From assembly GCA_003506435.1 (NCBI GenBank), contig DOAQ01000009.1:1-64000 (forward strand): a stretch of 64,000 nt of DNA. Direction: 5' to 3'. The notes below the pieces were generated by a model. The model saw only the letters and a program-made list of their open reading frames with translations, had not been told where the DNA came from and searched no databases. The translations under genes were made by a program, and so were the position numbers. This DNA is from Prolixibacteraceae bacterium (lineage in GTDB: Bacteria > Bacteroidota > Bacteroidia > Bacteroidales > Prolixibacteraceae). Below, in pieces: positions 1-9,050 of the stretch; positions within the stretch are counted from its first letter, which is position 1, and each line of letters opens with the position of its first letter.

Positions 1-924
1 CAATCGACTTTTGACAACTTCGATGCGTCAAACTTAAAAGATTCTAAGTGTACTCAGTTTTATTGGAAAGATGATCCCTATATCTCTGGGATTTTAGGAA
101 AGAATACATTTCGGTATCGGGAACTGGATTTACTTGGACATTACACGAAAATGGAAACTGCGATTGAGCATATCTTACCTTTAAAAAAACTTTTAATAAA
201 TAAGCTATGCTTATCCAATGATCCTGTAGAGAGCAAAAAATCAGTCAGTGAATTTATTAAAACAAATTCTTCCAAATGGGAGGAGTTTATAGAAAATAAT
301 CATGAAGAGAATAGTCTATACAAATTTTACCAAAACTCTGTACGATATATTTCTTTCACAAAAAATAAAGGAACCCGTAAGGTATATGAAGCTCCGGCAA
401 TGTGGGCTCATTATGGACAAAAACATAAAGGAGTTTGTCTGGTTTTTGACAAAAAACTTTTAAAAAAACTGATTAAACGTCAATTTCCACCATCCAATCT
501 AAAAGGATTATCCGTTAGTTATAATTTGCATTGTTCTGAGCTGAAACAGATAGAAAAGAATGAACATGAGAGGCATGCAGAATTTTTTTTGAGGAATGCA
601 AAAGATGTATTGTTCAAGAAAAATAGAGATTGGAGAGAAGAATCAGAATATCGATATGTTGTTATTTCTAATGATAGCTCGAATAACGGAAATGGCTTAT
701 GTTTTTTGGAAAATATCAATCAAGCATTAATCGCTGTGGTCTTAGGGATAGAATTCAACGAAAATTATAAATGTGCCATAATAAATTTGCTTAAAGGCAG
801 CCATATAAGAGTCTATCAATTGTATTTTAAAAATGGAAAATTTGTTTTAAGTTTGGTTAATACGGATGAATTAATCGGTAGTCCCGAAGATATTTTGCAA
901 TATTGTTTAATTGATGAACTTTGA
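1..924 (+). CDS. DUF2971 family protein, 5' end outside window
   Basis: The reading frame is open from the first base, so the true start lies left of the window; an internal Met at 151 is not a convincing start because the residues before it (RYRELDLLGHYTK) continue the protein. The segment WAHYGQKHKGVCLVFD and the later WREESEYRYV are the hallmark of DUF2971, a family of unknown biochemical function found in many bacteria, often in accessory or defence-linked regions. There is no signal peptide or membrane segment in the visible part, so it is probably cytoplasmic. AT content is higher than in the following genes, which fits an accessory gene. Family call is good; function unknown. Confidence 0.75.
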   Translation, partial: QSTFDNFDASNLKDSKCTQFYWKDDPYISGILGKNTFRYRELDLLGHYTKMETAIEHILPLKKLLINKLCLSNDPVESKKSVSEFIKTNSSKWEEFIENNHEENSLYKFYQNSVRYISFTKNKGTRKVYEAPAMWAHYGQKHKGVCLVFDKKLLKKLIKRQFPPSNLKGLSVSYNLHCSELKQIEKNEHERHAEFFLRNAKDVLFKKNRDWREESEYRYVVISNDSSNNGNGLCFLENINQALIAVVLGIEFNENYKCAIINLLKGSHIRVYQLYFKNGKFVLSLVNTDELIGSPEDILQYCLIDEL

Positions 925-1011
925 TGTCTTGTAAAAAATGTTCAACCCACATCGGAGCTGAACCTACCTGCTATCCTGTATCCTCCGGTTTCGCCGGAGG
1001 TGATGAAGATT

Positions 1012-1036
1012 AAACTCCTTTGGAGTTATTAATTTT
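1012..1036 (+). terminator. possible intrinsic terminator
   Basis: A short hairpin (AACTCC, loop TTT, GGAGTT) is followed by an AT-rich run ending in six T. It sits between the DUF2971 gene and the convergent LuxR-type gene. A second GC-rich hairpin without a T run (CTCCGG/CCGGAG) lies just upstream near 983-999. The stem is only 6 bp, so the call is tentative. Confidence 0.4.
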
Positions 1037-1063
1037 TTCCATGAATTTTCTTCCGGGACAAAC

Positions 1064-1675
1064 TCAAACCGTCTTATCAAAATCGCCCGAACTGATGAGT
1101 TTATTGATAACGGCATAAATGGTAAGTCCCGAAGCCGATTTAATGCCCAGTTTGGCCGTAATGTTTTTCCGGTGCGAAATAACGGTATGGATGCTGATAA
1201 ATAATTCTTCGGCAATATCGCGGTTGCTGTGCCCCAGGGCAACGAGGCGGATTACGTCGAGTTCGCGCTGCGACAGCGGACTGGTTTCTTCCGGAACAAA
1301 AGGGCTCAGTTCCGGATCGGTTAGCTTTTCGAGCTTCGAAAATATTTTGGCTTCATCGTCGTTGATGTAGATAACATCGTCGAAAAGTGACAGTACCTGT
1401 TCGTCGAAATAGGCATACACTACGGCCACCAGTTTAAACCCAAAATTAATGGCTTTCTGACGGAGGGCTTTCAGCCGCTCGCCTTTATTTCCTACATACC
1501 CTTGTGGGTTCACCAGCAGAATGGCCGGGCATTGCGATCTCAGGCAATCCTGTATGTCGGACGAATCAATGGAATCGATAATTTCGTACTGATACGAACG
1601 GCTGCGAAGAATAGCGCCGATTCCCCTGCGTATAATTTCCGACTGGTCGACGATATAGATTTTCTTTTTACTCAT
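1064..1675 (-). CDS. LuxR-family response-regulator-like transcription factor with atypical receiver
   Basis: A 203-residue protein with an N-terminal receiver-like domain (about 1-125) and a C-terminal LuxR helix-turn-helix (about 138-200; LSQRELDVIRLVALGHSNRDIAEEL). The start MSKKKIYIVD is preferred over an upstream Met that lies inside the preceding gene. The receiver lacks the usual phosphoacceptor: the position normally Asp in LLxDxxMP reads LLVNPQG (Asn56), and the acidic pair near the N-terminus is reduced to VDQSE. It may therefore work without phosphorylation. The start overlaps the end of the hemerythrin gene by 8 bp, so the two are translationally coupled. With bacterioferritin divergent next door, a role in iron or nitrosative stress is a reasonable inference, not shown. 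Confidence 0.85.
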   Translation of the reverse strand: MSKKKIYIVDQSEIIRRGIGAILRSRSYQYEIIDSIDSSDIQDCLRSQCPAILLVNPQGYVGNKGERLKALRQKAINFGFKLVAVVYAYFDEQVLSLFDDVIYINDDEAKIFSKLEKLTDPELSPFVPEETSPLSQRELDVIRLVALGHSNRDIAEELFISIHTVISHRKNITAKLGIKSASGLTIYAVINKLISSGDFDKTV

Positions 1676-2477
1676 TTTTCCCTGCCTTTTCTTCCAGTTG
1701 ACGTACAAGCGGAGCCAGAATCCGGTTTTCAATGCCGCTGTGGTCGTTTAAATCGTATTGCAGGTTGAACAGTTCCAGCAAAATCATGTTCCGGTAAAAG
1801 CGGTCTTTGGTAGGAGGAAAATGTTTGATCAGAAGGTGCATCAGGTCGTCCAGTTTTTCCTCAATGTCTGAATGGTGCTCCACAAATTCGTCGATGCGGT
1901 AATTCATCAGTTCACTGGGAGGCTCCCCGTTCTCCGAATAATTGTACAATGCCAGGATGTACGGGAAAACGGTTGTTTCCTCAAGCGACATGTGCTCGCT
2001 TACTTCCCGGGCATATTCCCTGAAAAACGATTTCAGCAACTTCGTGTCGGGGTTGTCGGTATTTTCAATGAAACGGTCAATCAATTCGCCGATAAAAGGA
2101 AGTTTCTCCTTCAGGTAATACCGGTGTCCGTTTTTCAGGTAACTGATCAGGCCGGGCAGCATGTTTACCGACAAAAACCCCTGTGCCGGGAACGAATGAC
2201 TGTTGAACACGTTCATCACTACCAGTACCAGCAACGGATCGAGCTGGTGTTCCCTGCAAATCTCAAAAATTGTTTTATCCCCGAACCCAAGTGAAATTCC
2301 GAACCGTTCGATGATCAGAAGCAAACGTTCATTCGCGTTAATGACATCGGCCATTCGGAAATTTCCTTCAATCCGGAATTCATCTGTATGGTTCATACGT
2401 AGTTCTTTTTCTGTAAAATAAAGGAGATATTTTAAATTGTCGGACGAAATGCGGGACTTTTTATAGATTGAACTCAT
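1668..2477 (-). CDS. hemerythrin-like (HHE) protein, RIC/ScdA-related
   Basis: A 269-residue soluble protein. The C-terminal half carries regularly spaced His and Glu residues of a hemerythrin-like four-helix bundle (GHRYY, SEHMSLEE, VEHHSDIEE, LNDHSGIENR), which would bind a di-iron centre. The N-terminal part (about 50-85, ISLGFGDKTIFEICREHQLDP) resembles the ScdA_N/DUF542 region of RIC proteins, but the double Cys of that motif is absent. RIC proteins repair iron-sulfur clusters damaged by nitric oxide or oxidants; whether this one does is inferred. It precedes and overlaps the LuxR-type gene. Start at the first Met; a Met at residue 28 is an alternative. Confidence 0.8.
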   Translation of the reverse strand: MSSIYKKSRISSDNLKYLLYFTEKELRMNHTDEFRIEGNFRMADVINANERLLLIIERFGISLGFGDKTIFEICREHQLDPLLVLVVMNVFNSHSFPAQGFLSVNMLPGLISYLKNGHRYYLKEKLPFIGELIDRFIENTDNPDTKLLKSFFREYAREVSEHMSLEETTVFPYILALYNYSENGEPPSELMNYRIDEFVEHHSDIEEKLDDLMHLLIKHFPPTKDRFYRNMILLELFNLQYDLNDHSGIENRILAPLVRQLEEKAGKNE

Positions 2478-2776
2478 GAGAGATAAGGCACTTTAATGAA
2501 TTAACAGATAAAATCCCCGGATGTTGAGTTTCATGCGGGAATCCTCTTCGTTCAAAAATTTCAAATGTCGGCAAACAACTATTGACGGTCAATCGCCGGA
2601 AGTTATGAATCCATCCTGTTTTAATCCCCATATTGTGGGAATGGTCGAACAACGGAAAAGAAAAAGTTAAATTTGTTTCGGTTGGCCCTGATATACTTTT
2701 CTTTTCCTTTTAAATTCTGTGTATTTTTAGAAGTGATTTAAAACGTCATTTATTAACCATTTATAAAAAACTGAAA

Positions 2777-3277
2777 ATGAAAGAGAAAAGTATCCAATTG
2801 CTTAACAAAGCAATTTCCGACGAACTGTCGGCCGTACATCAGTACATGTATTTCCATTTTCTTTGCGATGACCAGGGTTACGACTTGCTGGCCACCCTGT
2901 TTAAAACAACCGCCATCCAGGAAATGATGCATATTGAAATTCTTGCTGAACGTATTTTATTTCTGAAAGGAGAAGTGGAAATGGTTGCTTCCGAAGGCGT
3001 GAAAAAAATTCACGATGTTCGCGAAATGCTTGTTATGGCAGGCAAAATGGAAGAAAGTAGCGCCAATGCCTACAACCTGTGGGCCAACGAATGTTCTCAG
3101 AATGCTGATTCGGCCACTAAAAAGATTTTCGAGACGCTTGTTGAAGACGAAGAACGCCATTACGACCAGTTTGACGTTGAAATGGAAAACCTCAAAAAAT
3201 TCGGCGATAATTATCTCGCCTTGCAATCGATCGAGCGCAGTAAAAAGGTATCCGGAGGACATCCGGGAACTTTATAA
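2777..3277 (+). CDS. bfr: bacterioferritin/ferritin-like protein
   Basis: A 166-residue ferritin-fold protein for iron oxidation and storage. Ferroxidase ligands are recognisable: Glu16 (DELSA), Glu49 and His52 (QEMMHIE), Glu92 or Glu93, and Glu125/His128 (DEERH). Met50 aligns with the haem-ligating Met52 of E. coli bacterioferritin, which favours bacterioferritin over non-haem ferritin. Length fits the family (about 158 in E. coli). It is divergent from the hemerythrin gene across about 300 bp of AT-rich DNA in which no exact TAnnTTTG promoter is seen. It ends in a strong bidirectional terminator. Confidence 0.85.
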   Translation: MKEKSIQLLNKAISDELSAVHQYMYFHFLCDDQGYDLLATLFKTTAIQEMMHIEILAERILFLKGEVEMVASEGVKKIHDVREMLVMAGKMEESSANAYNLWANECSQNADSATKKIFETLVEDEERHYDQFDVEMENLKKFGDNYLALQSIERSKKVSGGHPGTL

Positions 3278-3292
3278 ATAACAATAAGCGCT

Positions 3293-3359
3293 AAAAAACG
3301 AAGAGGCTTTCCTGAACAGTTCATGTGAAACTGACTTTCCGGACGGCCTCTTCGTTTTT
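3293..3359. terminator. bidirectional intrinsic terminator between bfr and kbl
   Basis: A 14-bp near-perfect inverted repeat (AAAAACGAAGAGGC ... GCCTCTTCGTTTTT) separated by about 38 bases gives a hairpin with T runs on both strands. It lies between convergent genes and can serve both. Confidence 0.8.
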
Positions 3360-3397
3360 GTCTGTTTGATACAGATACACAACAGACTTTTCTGTTA

Positions 3398-4588
3398 TCA
3401 ACTGATAATTGCCAGTTTCTTTCCAACTTTTATAAACGCTTCAACAGCCCGGTCGATTTGTTCCGTAGTGTGGGCTGCCGACAGTTGAACGCGGATGCGC
3501 GCTCTTCCTTTTGGGACTACCGGAAATACAAAGCCGATCACGTAAATTCCTTCTTTCAGCAGTTCGTCGGCAAATTTAACGGCCAGTGGCGCATCGTAAA
3601 TCATTACCGGAACAATTGCTGTTGTGCCTTTTACCAGGTCGAACCCGGCGGCTTCCATTTTGCCGCGGAAATAGCGGGCATTGGTCATGGTCCGGTTCTG
3701 AAGTTCGGATGATTTGCCCAGCATATCGAGAACTTTAAGCGTTGCGCCAACCGTTGCCGGGGCCAGAGTGTTCGAGAAAAGATACGGGCGCGAACGCTGG
3801 CGCAGCATTTCAATAATTTCTTTTCGTCCCGAAGTGCAACCTCCGTTTCCGCCCCCCAGCGCTTTGCCAAAGGTGGTGGTGATAATGTCGATTTTACCCA
3901 TCAGTCCGAAATGTTCGGCAGTACCTCGGCCGGTTGGGCCAATGTAGCCGGTAGCGTGCGAATCGTCGACCATCACCAGCGCATCGTATTTTTCAGCCAG
4001 TTCAACAATTTCAGGAAGCCGGGCCAGGTCGCCGTCCATTGAAAAAACGCCGTCGGTAACAACGAGACGGTATTTTAAACCCTGCGATTCGTTCAGGCAT
4101 TGTTCCAGTTCACTCATATCGGAATGTTTGTAACGGAGGCGTTGCGCCTTGCACAAGCGTACCCCGTCGATGATGGAAGCATGGTTCAATTCGTCGGAAA
4201 TGATCATGCTGTCGTCGCCCAGCAACGGTTCGAAAACACCGCCGTTGGCATCGAAGGCTGCACAATACAGGATCGTATCTTCAGTTCCCAGAAATTCCGA
4301 TGTTTTTTGTTCCAGTTCCTTGTGAATTTGCTGTGTGCCGCAAATAAAACGCACCGACGAAAGTCCGAAACCCCATTGGTTCATTACATTCTGCGCTGCT
4401 TGTATCACTTCGGGGTGATTGGCCAGCCCCAGGTAATTGTTGGCGCAAAAGTTAAGCACAGTTTGCCCGGTCGACACCGAAATCTGCGAACTCTGCGATG
4501 AGGTGATGATCCGTTCGGTTTTATAAAGTCCCTGTTCTTTTAGTCCTGCAAGAGTTTGCTGCAAATCTTCTTTTATTTTTCCGTACAT
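3398..4588 (-). CDS. kbl: glycine C-acetyltransferase (2-amino-3-ketobutyrate CoA ligase)
   Basis: A 396-residue PLP enzyme of the alpha-oxoamine synthase family, the usual length for Kbl. It interconverts glycine plus acetyl-CoA and 2-amino-3-oxobutyrate in threonine degradation. The Schiff-base lysine is Lys242 in TTTFGKALGGG; DDSHATG (208-214) carries the Asp and His that contact PLP; NFCANNYLGL near the N-terminus and SSVRFICGTQ are Kbl signatures. No tdh (threonine dehydrogenase) gene is adjacent, so the partner must be elsewhere. Single gene with its own terminator. Serine palmitoyltransferase and AONS are relatives, but the motifs fit Kbl best. Confidence 0.92.
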   Translation of the reverse strand: MYGKIKEDLQQTLAGLKEQGLYKTERIITSSQSSQISVSTGQTVLNFCANNYLGLANHPEVIQAAQNVMNQWGFGLSSVRFICGTQQIHKELEQKTSEFLGTEDTILYCAAFDANGGVFEPLLGDDSMIISDELNHASIIDGVRLCKAQRLRYKHSDMSELEQCLNESQGLKYRLVVTDGVFSMDGDLARLPEIVELAEKYDALVMVDDSHATGYIGPTGRGTAEHFGLMGKIDIITTTFGKALGGGNGGCTSGRKEIIEMLRQRSRPYLFSNTLAPATVGATLKVLDMLGKSSELQNRTMTNARYFRGKMEAAGFDLVKGTTAIVPVMIYDAPLAVKFADELLKEGIYVIGFVFPVVPKGRARIRVQLSAAHTTEQIDRAVEAFIKVGKKLAIIS

Positions 4589-4826
4589 GGCTGAATGATT
4601 TTATTCGTTTGCAAAGTAAGAAAAAGCCAATTGCTAAAAAAGTGACAAATACCAGAAGTTTATGAGAAATTAATTTCCAAAAACATAAACCTTCCTGCAT
4701 TCCTTGCGTTTCCTGTAAGACAGGTATTCTTTTTTGACCTATCGCTTGATATGTATTATCTACCTGATTTTCAGTTGTTGGAAATGACTGAATATTGTGG
4801 TAAATTGAATAAGCAAAAATTGGAGA

Positions 4827-7127
4827 ATGAAGGAATTTGCTGAAACAGAATTTATAATCAAGGAAAAACTTGACTTCTTTAACAGTCTGGAGAAGGCTGT
4901 TGTATTGATTGACAAGGATTTTAGGGTACATGCCTGCACCCGGTCCTTTACCGGTTTGTACATGAATTCGGAAAAACTTGAAAAAGGAGATTCTTTTTTG
5001 CAATTCATTTGTCCGGATGACTGGACTTCGTGTAAAAACCTGCTTGAGCAATTGATTACCGGGGAAAAGGAAACGTTGAAAACCGAAAAACGGTTTAAAA
5101 ATGAAAACGGGCAATTCTTTTGGGTGGGAATAATTGCAAAACGCTGGGAAATACAAAAAAACGTATTCATTTTTTTGCTCTTCGACGATGTTTCAACCTT
5201 GAGAAATACGGAGGAAAAACTGGCCGATTCGGAAGTGAAGTATTCAAAGCTGATTGAGAATCTGCCCGTGGCGGTCTTTCATGTCAACCTGTTGGAGGCG
5301 GAACCAAAAGTTTATTTCAGCAAACAGTTTGAGAATTTGTTTAATATCAGCCCAGGGGATTTTGATGATAGTTTCATCGGTCTTCGAAAATATATCCATA
5401 CTGACGATTTGCTAAAATTCAATCATTCACATTCCGATTTACAGGAAGAAAAAAACCTGATTGTTACGGAATACCGGTTGACCAATGATCTGAAGGAAAC
5501 CTTTTGGGTGAGGGAACGCGCGCAATTGATCCGTGACAGGAACAATAAAGTTACCCAGATTTATGGGGTGATGATGGATGTAAGCAATGAAGTACTGGCC
5601 CAAAAGCAACTAATAAAAAGCGAACTCAAGCACCAGACCCTGATTGAATCGGCCAACGACCGGATTGGGGTGTTCGATAGGGAAGGCAAACTGATTTACG
5701 GAAACAGTCATTTCTTCCAAAGTCTGGGCATGGACCAGGAGGAATATTTGTCTTTGCCCTATCTCGATTACATCCATGAAAACGACCACGTAAAATATCA
5801 GGATGCAATCAGGGAAGTGCAGGAAAAAGGGCATGCTGCATACGAATACAGGGTCAGGCATAAAAAAGGATACTACCTGTACATGTACAGCAAGCTCACT
5901 TTGTTAAAAGATGAAAAGGGGAGAATTGACGGTATTCTAAGCATCAACCGGGACATTACAAAACTGAAAAAAATTGAGAGGGAACTTATACTGGCCCGGC
6001 TGAAAGCCGAAGAAAGCGACCGGCTGAAATCGGCATTCCTCGCCAACATGTCGCACGAAATCAGGACCCCGCTGAACGGGATTATCGGATTTTCGAAACT
6101 ACTCTCGAACCCTGATGTAGTCGATAATAAGCGGAAAATGTATTCAGACATCATTGAACGCAATTCACAGCAACTGCTTTCCCTGATTTCGGATATTATT
6201 GACATTGCAAAGATTGAAAGCGACCAGTTGAAAATCCATAACGAACATCTGAACCTGAACGATTTGCTGGATGAGATATTCCAGATTTTCAGTAATGAGA
6301 TCAATAACTATGAAGAGCGCAATGTAAAGTTATATTTGTCGAAAGGACTGAAACGGGAGCAGTCGTTTATTGTTGCCGACCGGTTCCGGCTGGCGCAGTT
6401 ATTCAATAATCTGCTTAGCAATGCAATAAAATTTACCAGTGTTGGCAGTATCGAATTCGGGTATCGTTTTTCAGGAAAAGACTTTTTGTTTTTTGTAAAA
6501 GATACCGGGATCGGGATTCTTCCTGAAAAGCAGAAAATTATATTCGAACCATTCCGCCAGGAAGATGATACAATGACCCGGCAGTATGGCGGAACCGGCT
6601 TGGGTCTGGCTATTTGCAGCAAGCTGACTCAACTGATGGGCGGAAAAATCTGGCTGGAATCGGAAAAAGGAGTGGGCAGCATTTTCTATTTTAAACTGAA
6701 GCTCGATTTCTCGGAAAAAGCAGCGATAGTGAAAACTCCCGAACCAAAAACAGAACCCATAAAATGGGCTGGAAAAACCATCCTCATTGTCGATGATAAC
6801 AAAGATGTGCTGACATACATGAATGAAATTCTGGGCGACTGCAAAGCAAAAATAATTACTGCCGAATCGGGCAATGAAGCAATTGAAATATGCAATTGGG
6901 CCGAAAAAATCGACCTCATTCTAATGGATATCCAGATGCCGGGAATGGATGGTTACGCAGCGACCCGCGAAATTCTGAAACTTTATCCCGATATTCCGGT
7001 TGTAGCTCAAACAGCCCATGCCATGGCAGGCGACGAAACCAAATGTCTTCGAGCAGGCTGTGTGGCCTATATTTCAAAGCCGATTGAGAAACAAAAACTT
7101 CAGCAAACAATTTCCGCTTTTTTATAA
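4827..7127 (+). CDS. hybrid sensor histidine kinase with three PAS domains and a C-terminal receiver
   Basis: A 766-residue protein without predicted membrane segments. In order: PAS (about 13-115), PAS_3-like (about 130-255), PAS (about 262-390), HisKA dimerisation domain with phosphoacceptor His410 (NMSHEIRTPLNG), HATPase_c with N box (NNLLSNAIKFT) and G boxes (DTGIGI, GGTGLGLAI), and a receiver domain with Asp701 (LILMDIQMPGMDG). The layout implies intramolecular phosphorelay after cytoplasmic sensing through PAS domains. No cognate response regulator is adjacent. It is flanked by genes on the opposite strand and appears to be monocistronic. The signal is unknown. Confidence 0.9.
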   Translation: MKEFAETEFIIKEKLDFFNSLEKAVVLIDKDFRVHACTRSFTGLYMNSEKLEKGDSFLQFICPDDWTSCKNLLEQLITGEKETLKTEKRFKNENGQFFWVGIIAKRWEIQKNVFIFLLFDDVSTLRNTEEKLADSEVKYSKLIENLPVAVFHVNLLEAEPKVYFSKQFENLFNISPGDFDDSFIGLRKYIHTDDLLKFNHSHSDLQEEKNLIVTEYRLTNDLKETFWVRERAQLIRDRNNKVTQIYGVMMDVSNEVLAQKQLIKSELKHQTLIESANDRIGVFDREGKLIYGNSHFFQSLGMDQEEYLSLPYLDYIHENDHVKYQDAIREVQEKGHAAYEYRVRHKKGYYLYMYSKLTLLKDEKGRIDGILSINRDITKLKKIERELILARLKAEESDRLKSAFLANMSHEIRTPLNGIIGFSKLLSNPDVVDNKRKMYSDIIERNSQQLLSLISDIIDIAKIESDQLKIHNEHLNLNDLLDEIFQIFSNEINNYEERNVKLYLSKGLKREQSFIVADRFRLAQLFNNLLSNAIKFTSVGSIEFGYRFSGKDFLFFVKDTGIGILPEKQKIIFEPFRQEDDTMTRQYGGTGLGLAICSKLTQLMGGKIWLESEKGVGSIFYFKLKLDFSEKAAIVKTPEPKTEPIKWAGKTILIVDDNKDVLTYMNEILGDCKAKIITAESGNEAIEICNWAEKIDLILMDIQMPGMDGYAATREILKLYPDIPVVAQTAHAMAGDETKCLRAGCVAYISKPIEKQKLQQTISAFL

Positions 7128-7136
7128 ACAGGGTGT

Positions 7137-7158
7137 TGCGGCTTTTAACCGCATTCTT
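7137..7158 (+). terminator. weak intrinsic terminator after the hybrid kinase
   Basis: TGCGG and CCGCA form a 5-bp stem followed by ATTCTTTTTT. It lies between the convergent kinase and rnhB genes. The short stem keeps confidence moderate. Confidence 0.5.
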
Positions 7159-7160
7159 TT

Positions 7161-7769
7161 TTAAAAATCGAGTTTCAACTGGTCGGGCAGCAGGCGGAAC
7201 GTTTTCCGGTGATAGCTGCAAATGCCGTGCACCTGAATTGCATCGCGATGCGCCTGTGTGGGGTAGCCTTTATTTTTCTGCCATTGATAATGTGGAAATT
7301 CTTCAGCAATGCGGTCCATAAAATCGTCGCGATAGGTTTTTGCAAGCACCGACGCGGCGGCAATCGAATAATATTTCCCGTCGCCTTTCACCACACAGGT
7401 ATGCCCGATTTCAGGATATTTTTTGAATCGGTTGCCGTCAATCAGCAAATGAACGGGTTTTATTTTCAACGCTGCAATAGCGCGGTGCATCGCCAGAAAC
7501 GAGGCATTCAAAATGTTGATCTGGTCAACTTCTTCGTTGCTGACAATACCTACTGCAAAAGCAAGCGCCTCTTTCTCGATAACAGGCCGAAGCTGATAGC
7601 GTTGTTTCTCGGTCAGTTGCTTCGAATCATTCAGTAAATCGCTTTCAAAATCAGAAGGCAAAATAACGGCTGCCGCAAACACCGGCCCGGCCAAACAACC
7701 GCGGCCTGCCTCGTCGCAGCCAGCTTCCATGCGGCCTTCTTCGAGATATGGTAAGAGCTTTATTTTCAT
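7161..7769 (-). CDS. rnhB: ribonuclease HII
   Basis: A 202-residue enzyme that cleaves RNA in RNA:DNA hybrids, including single ribonucleotides in DNA. The N-terminal motif CDEAGRGCLAGPV holds the catalytic Asp-Glu pair; a further Asp is in HLLIDGNRF and another in the KTYRDDFM region, with the substrate-recognition GRG. Length matches the family. It lies downstream of the glycosyltransferase gene on the same strand, separated by a repeat element. Confidence 0.95.
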   Translation of the reverse strand: MKIKLLPYLEEGRMEAGCDEAGRGCLAGPVFAAAVILPSDFESDLLNDSKQLTEKQRYQLRPVIEKEALAFAVGIVSNEEVDQINILNASFLAMHRAIAALKIKPVHLLIDGNRFKKYPEIGHTCVVKGDGKYYSIAAASVLAKTYRDDFMDRIAEEFPHYQWQKNKGYPTQAHRDAIQVHGICSYHRKTFRLLPDQLKLDF

Positions 7770-7781
7770 TATTTAAAACTA

Positions 7782-7911
7782 AAAGCCCCCTTCTTATTCC
7801 CCCAAAGGGGGAAAGATCAGGTGCGTTGATTCAATATTTTATCACAAATTACTAATTACAGGCTAATCGCCCTTGCCCTTTGGGGAAGCCTCGGGGGAGA
7901 TGGGGCTTTCC
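7782..7911. repeat. palindrome-ended repeat element, copy 1 (invades the glycosyltransferase 3' end)
   Basis: The left end (AAAAGCCCCC ... TTCCCCCAAAGGGGGAAAG) is mirrored by the right end (CCCTTTGGGGAAGC ... GATGGGGCTTT). The same two ends in the same inverted arrangement occur at 18709-18833. Length is about 130 bp and the middle is unrelated between copies. The right half encodes the last residues and the stop codon of the glycosyltransferase gene. Confidence 0.7.
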
Positions 7912-9023
7912 TTTTGTATCGCCGCCCAAACCACTTCCGCCGTTTTGTCCCAACTAAATTTTTCTTTCTGCCGGAAACCTTTTTCAATCAGTTCGTCGCG
8001 CAAGTTTTTGTCCTGTGCAATACGCATCATGGCATCTTTTATCTCCTCCGGAAAGGAAGGATCAACGTACACAACAGCATTGCCGCCCACTTCGGGCAAT
8101 GATGTTGTGTTGGAAGAAATTACAGGCACCCCGGCGCTCATCGCTTCCACCACGGGAATTCCGAAACCTTCGAAAAACGGGACGAACGTCAGGCAAAGGG
8201 CAGCGCCCAGCACAAGGTGCAGCTCTTCCGACGAAATACGCCCGGTAAATATAACATCGCTTTTATGGCGCATCCGGCGAAAGGTTTTTTCAATATTGCC
8301 GGTTTTAAATAGTTCGCCACCGGCAATCACAAGTTTCATATTGGTCTTCGTGGCGTTTCGGAACGCATCGTATGCGCGCAGCAAGCCACAAATATTTTTA
8401 CGCGGGTGCAGCGAACCGATAAACAAAAAGTATTCGCATCCGTCGGTATATTTTTGTCTGACGACTAGTTTTTCATCTTCCGAAACAGGCACATACAGGC
8501 TGTTGATGCCGTTGTAAGCCACATCGATTTTATCAGGATTAATTTTATACGAATGCACAATGTCGTCCTTCGAATAATTCGAAACCGTAACAATTCGCCG
8601 GGCTCGCCGTGCAAAACGCGGAAAGAAAAAATTATAATATTTCGCCTTCAGCCAGGGCAAATCGTTCGGGCGGTGTACAAAGTTGAGGTCGTGAATGGCC
8701 GCTATTTGCGGTACTTTGGTATTCAGCGACAAATAACCGTCGGGCGAAAAAAACAGGTCGGCTTTGTATTTTTTCAGGATGGCCGGAATCCGCAATTCGA
8801 ACCAGATGATCCAAAGGAAGGGGTGCCGCGTAGGTGGCGAAACAATCACCGGGGTGATATTGTCAGAAAAAATGAATTCATCGCTGTATGGCCGGTCGAA
8901 AATAAAGATGAACTGGTGCCCGGGGTGGGCGCGGGTGATACGCGCAAGCGTTTCCTTCGTAAAAAAGCCGATCCCTTCCAGTTTTCCTTTCAGTAATAAA
9001 CGGGTATTGACAGCAATATTCAT
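7863..9023 (-). CDS. glycosyltransferase, GT4/GT1-type (GT-B fold)
   Basis: About 386 residues. The N-terminal glycosyltransferase-4-like half begins MNIAVNTRLLLKGKLEGIG; the C-terminal half has the nucleotide-sugar binding features of GT4 enzymes (FIGSLHPRKN, FVPFFEGFGIPVVEAMSAG, SLPEVGG), with the EX7E-type Glu pair in FEGFGIPVVE. It probably transfers a sugar during surface polysaccharide or lipid-linked glycan synthesis. An ATG at 9023 is preferred over a GTG 12 bases upstream. It is divergent from the flippase, with back-to-back promoters between them. The last 16 residues (KESPISPEASPKGKGD) are low complexity and come from an inserted repeat element, not from the enzyme fold. Confidence 0.88.
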   Translation of the reverse strand: MNIAVNTRLLLKGKLEGIGFFTKETLARITRAHPGHQFIFIFDRPYSDEFIFSDNITPVIVSPPTRHPFLWIIWFELRIPAILKKYKADLFFSPDGYLSLNTKVPQIAAIHDLNFVHRPNDLPWLKAKYYNFFFPRFARRARRIVTVSNYSKDDIVHSYKINPDKIDVAYNGINSLYVPVSEDEKLVVRQKYTDGCEYFLFIGSLHPRKNICGLLRAYDAFRNATKTNMKLVIAGGELFKTGNIEKTFRRMRHKSDVIFTGRISSEELHLVLGAALCLTFVPFFEGFGIPVVEAMSAGVPVISSNTTSLPEVGGNAVVYVDPSFPEEIKDAMMRIAQDKNLRDELIEKGFRQKEKFSWDKTAEVVWAAIQKESPISPEASPKGKGD

Positions 9024-9050
9024 TGGTTCATGCACGTTGATGATTTAGCC

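Noticed and set aside
8553..8996. Long antisense ORF inside the glycosyltransferase gene
   Set aside because: It is the shadow of a well-supported gene, without family resemblance or ribosome binding site; the same holds for other antisense ORFs in kbl, mnmA, the DASS gene and moeA.
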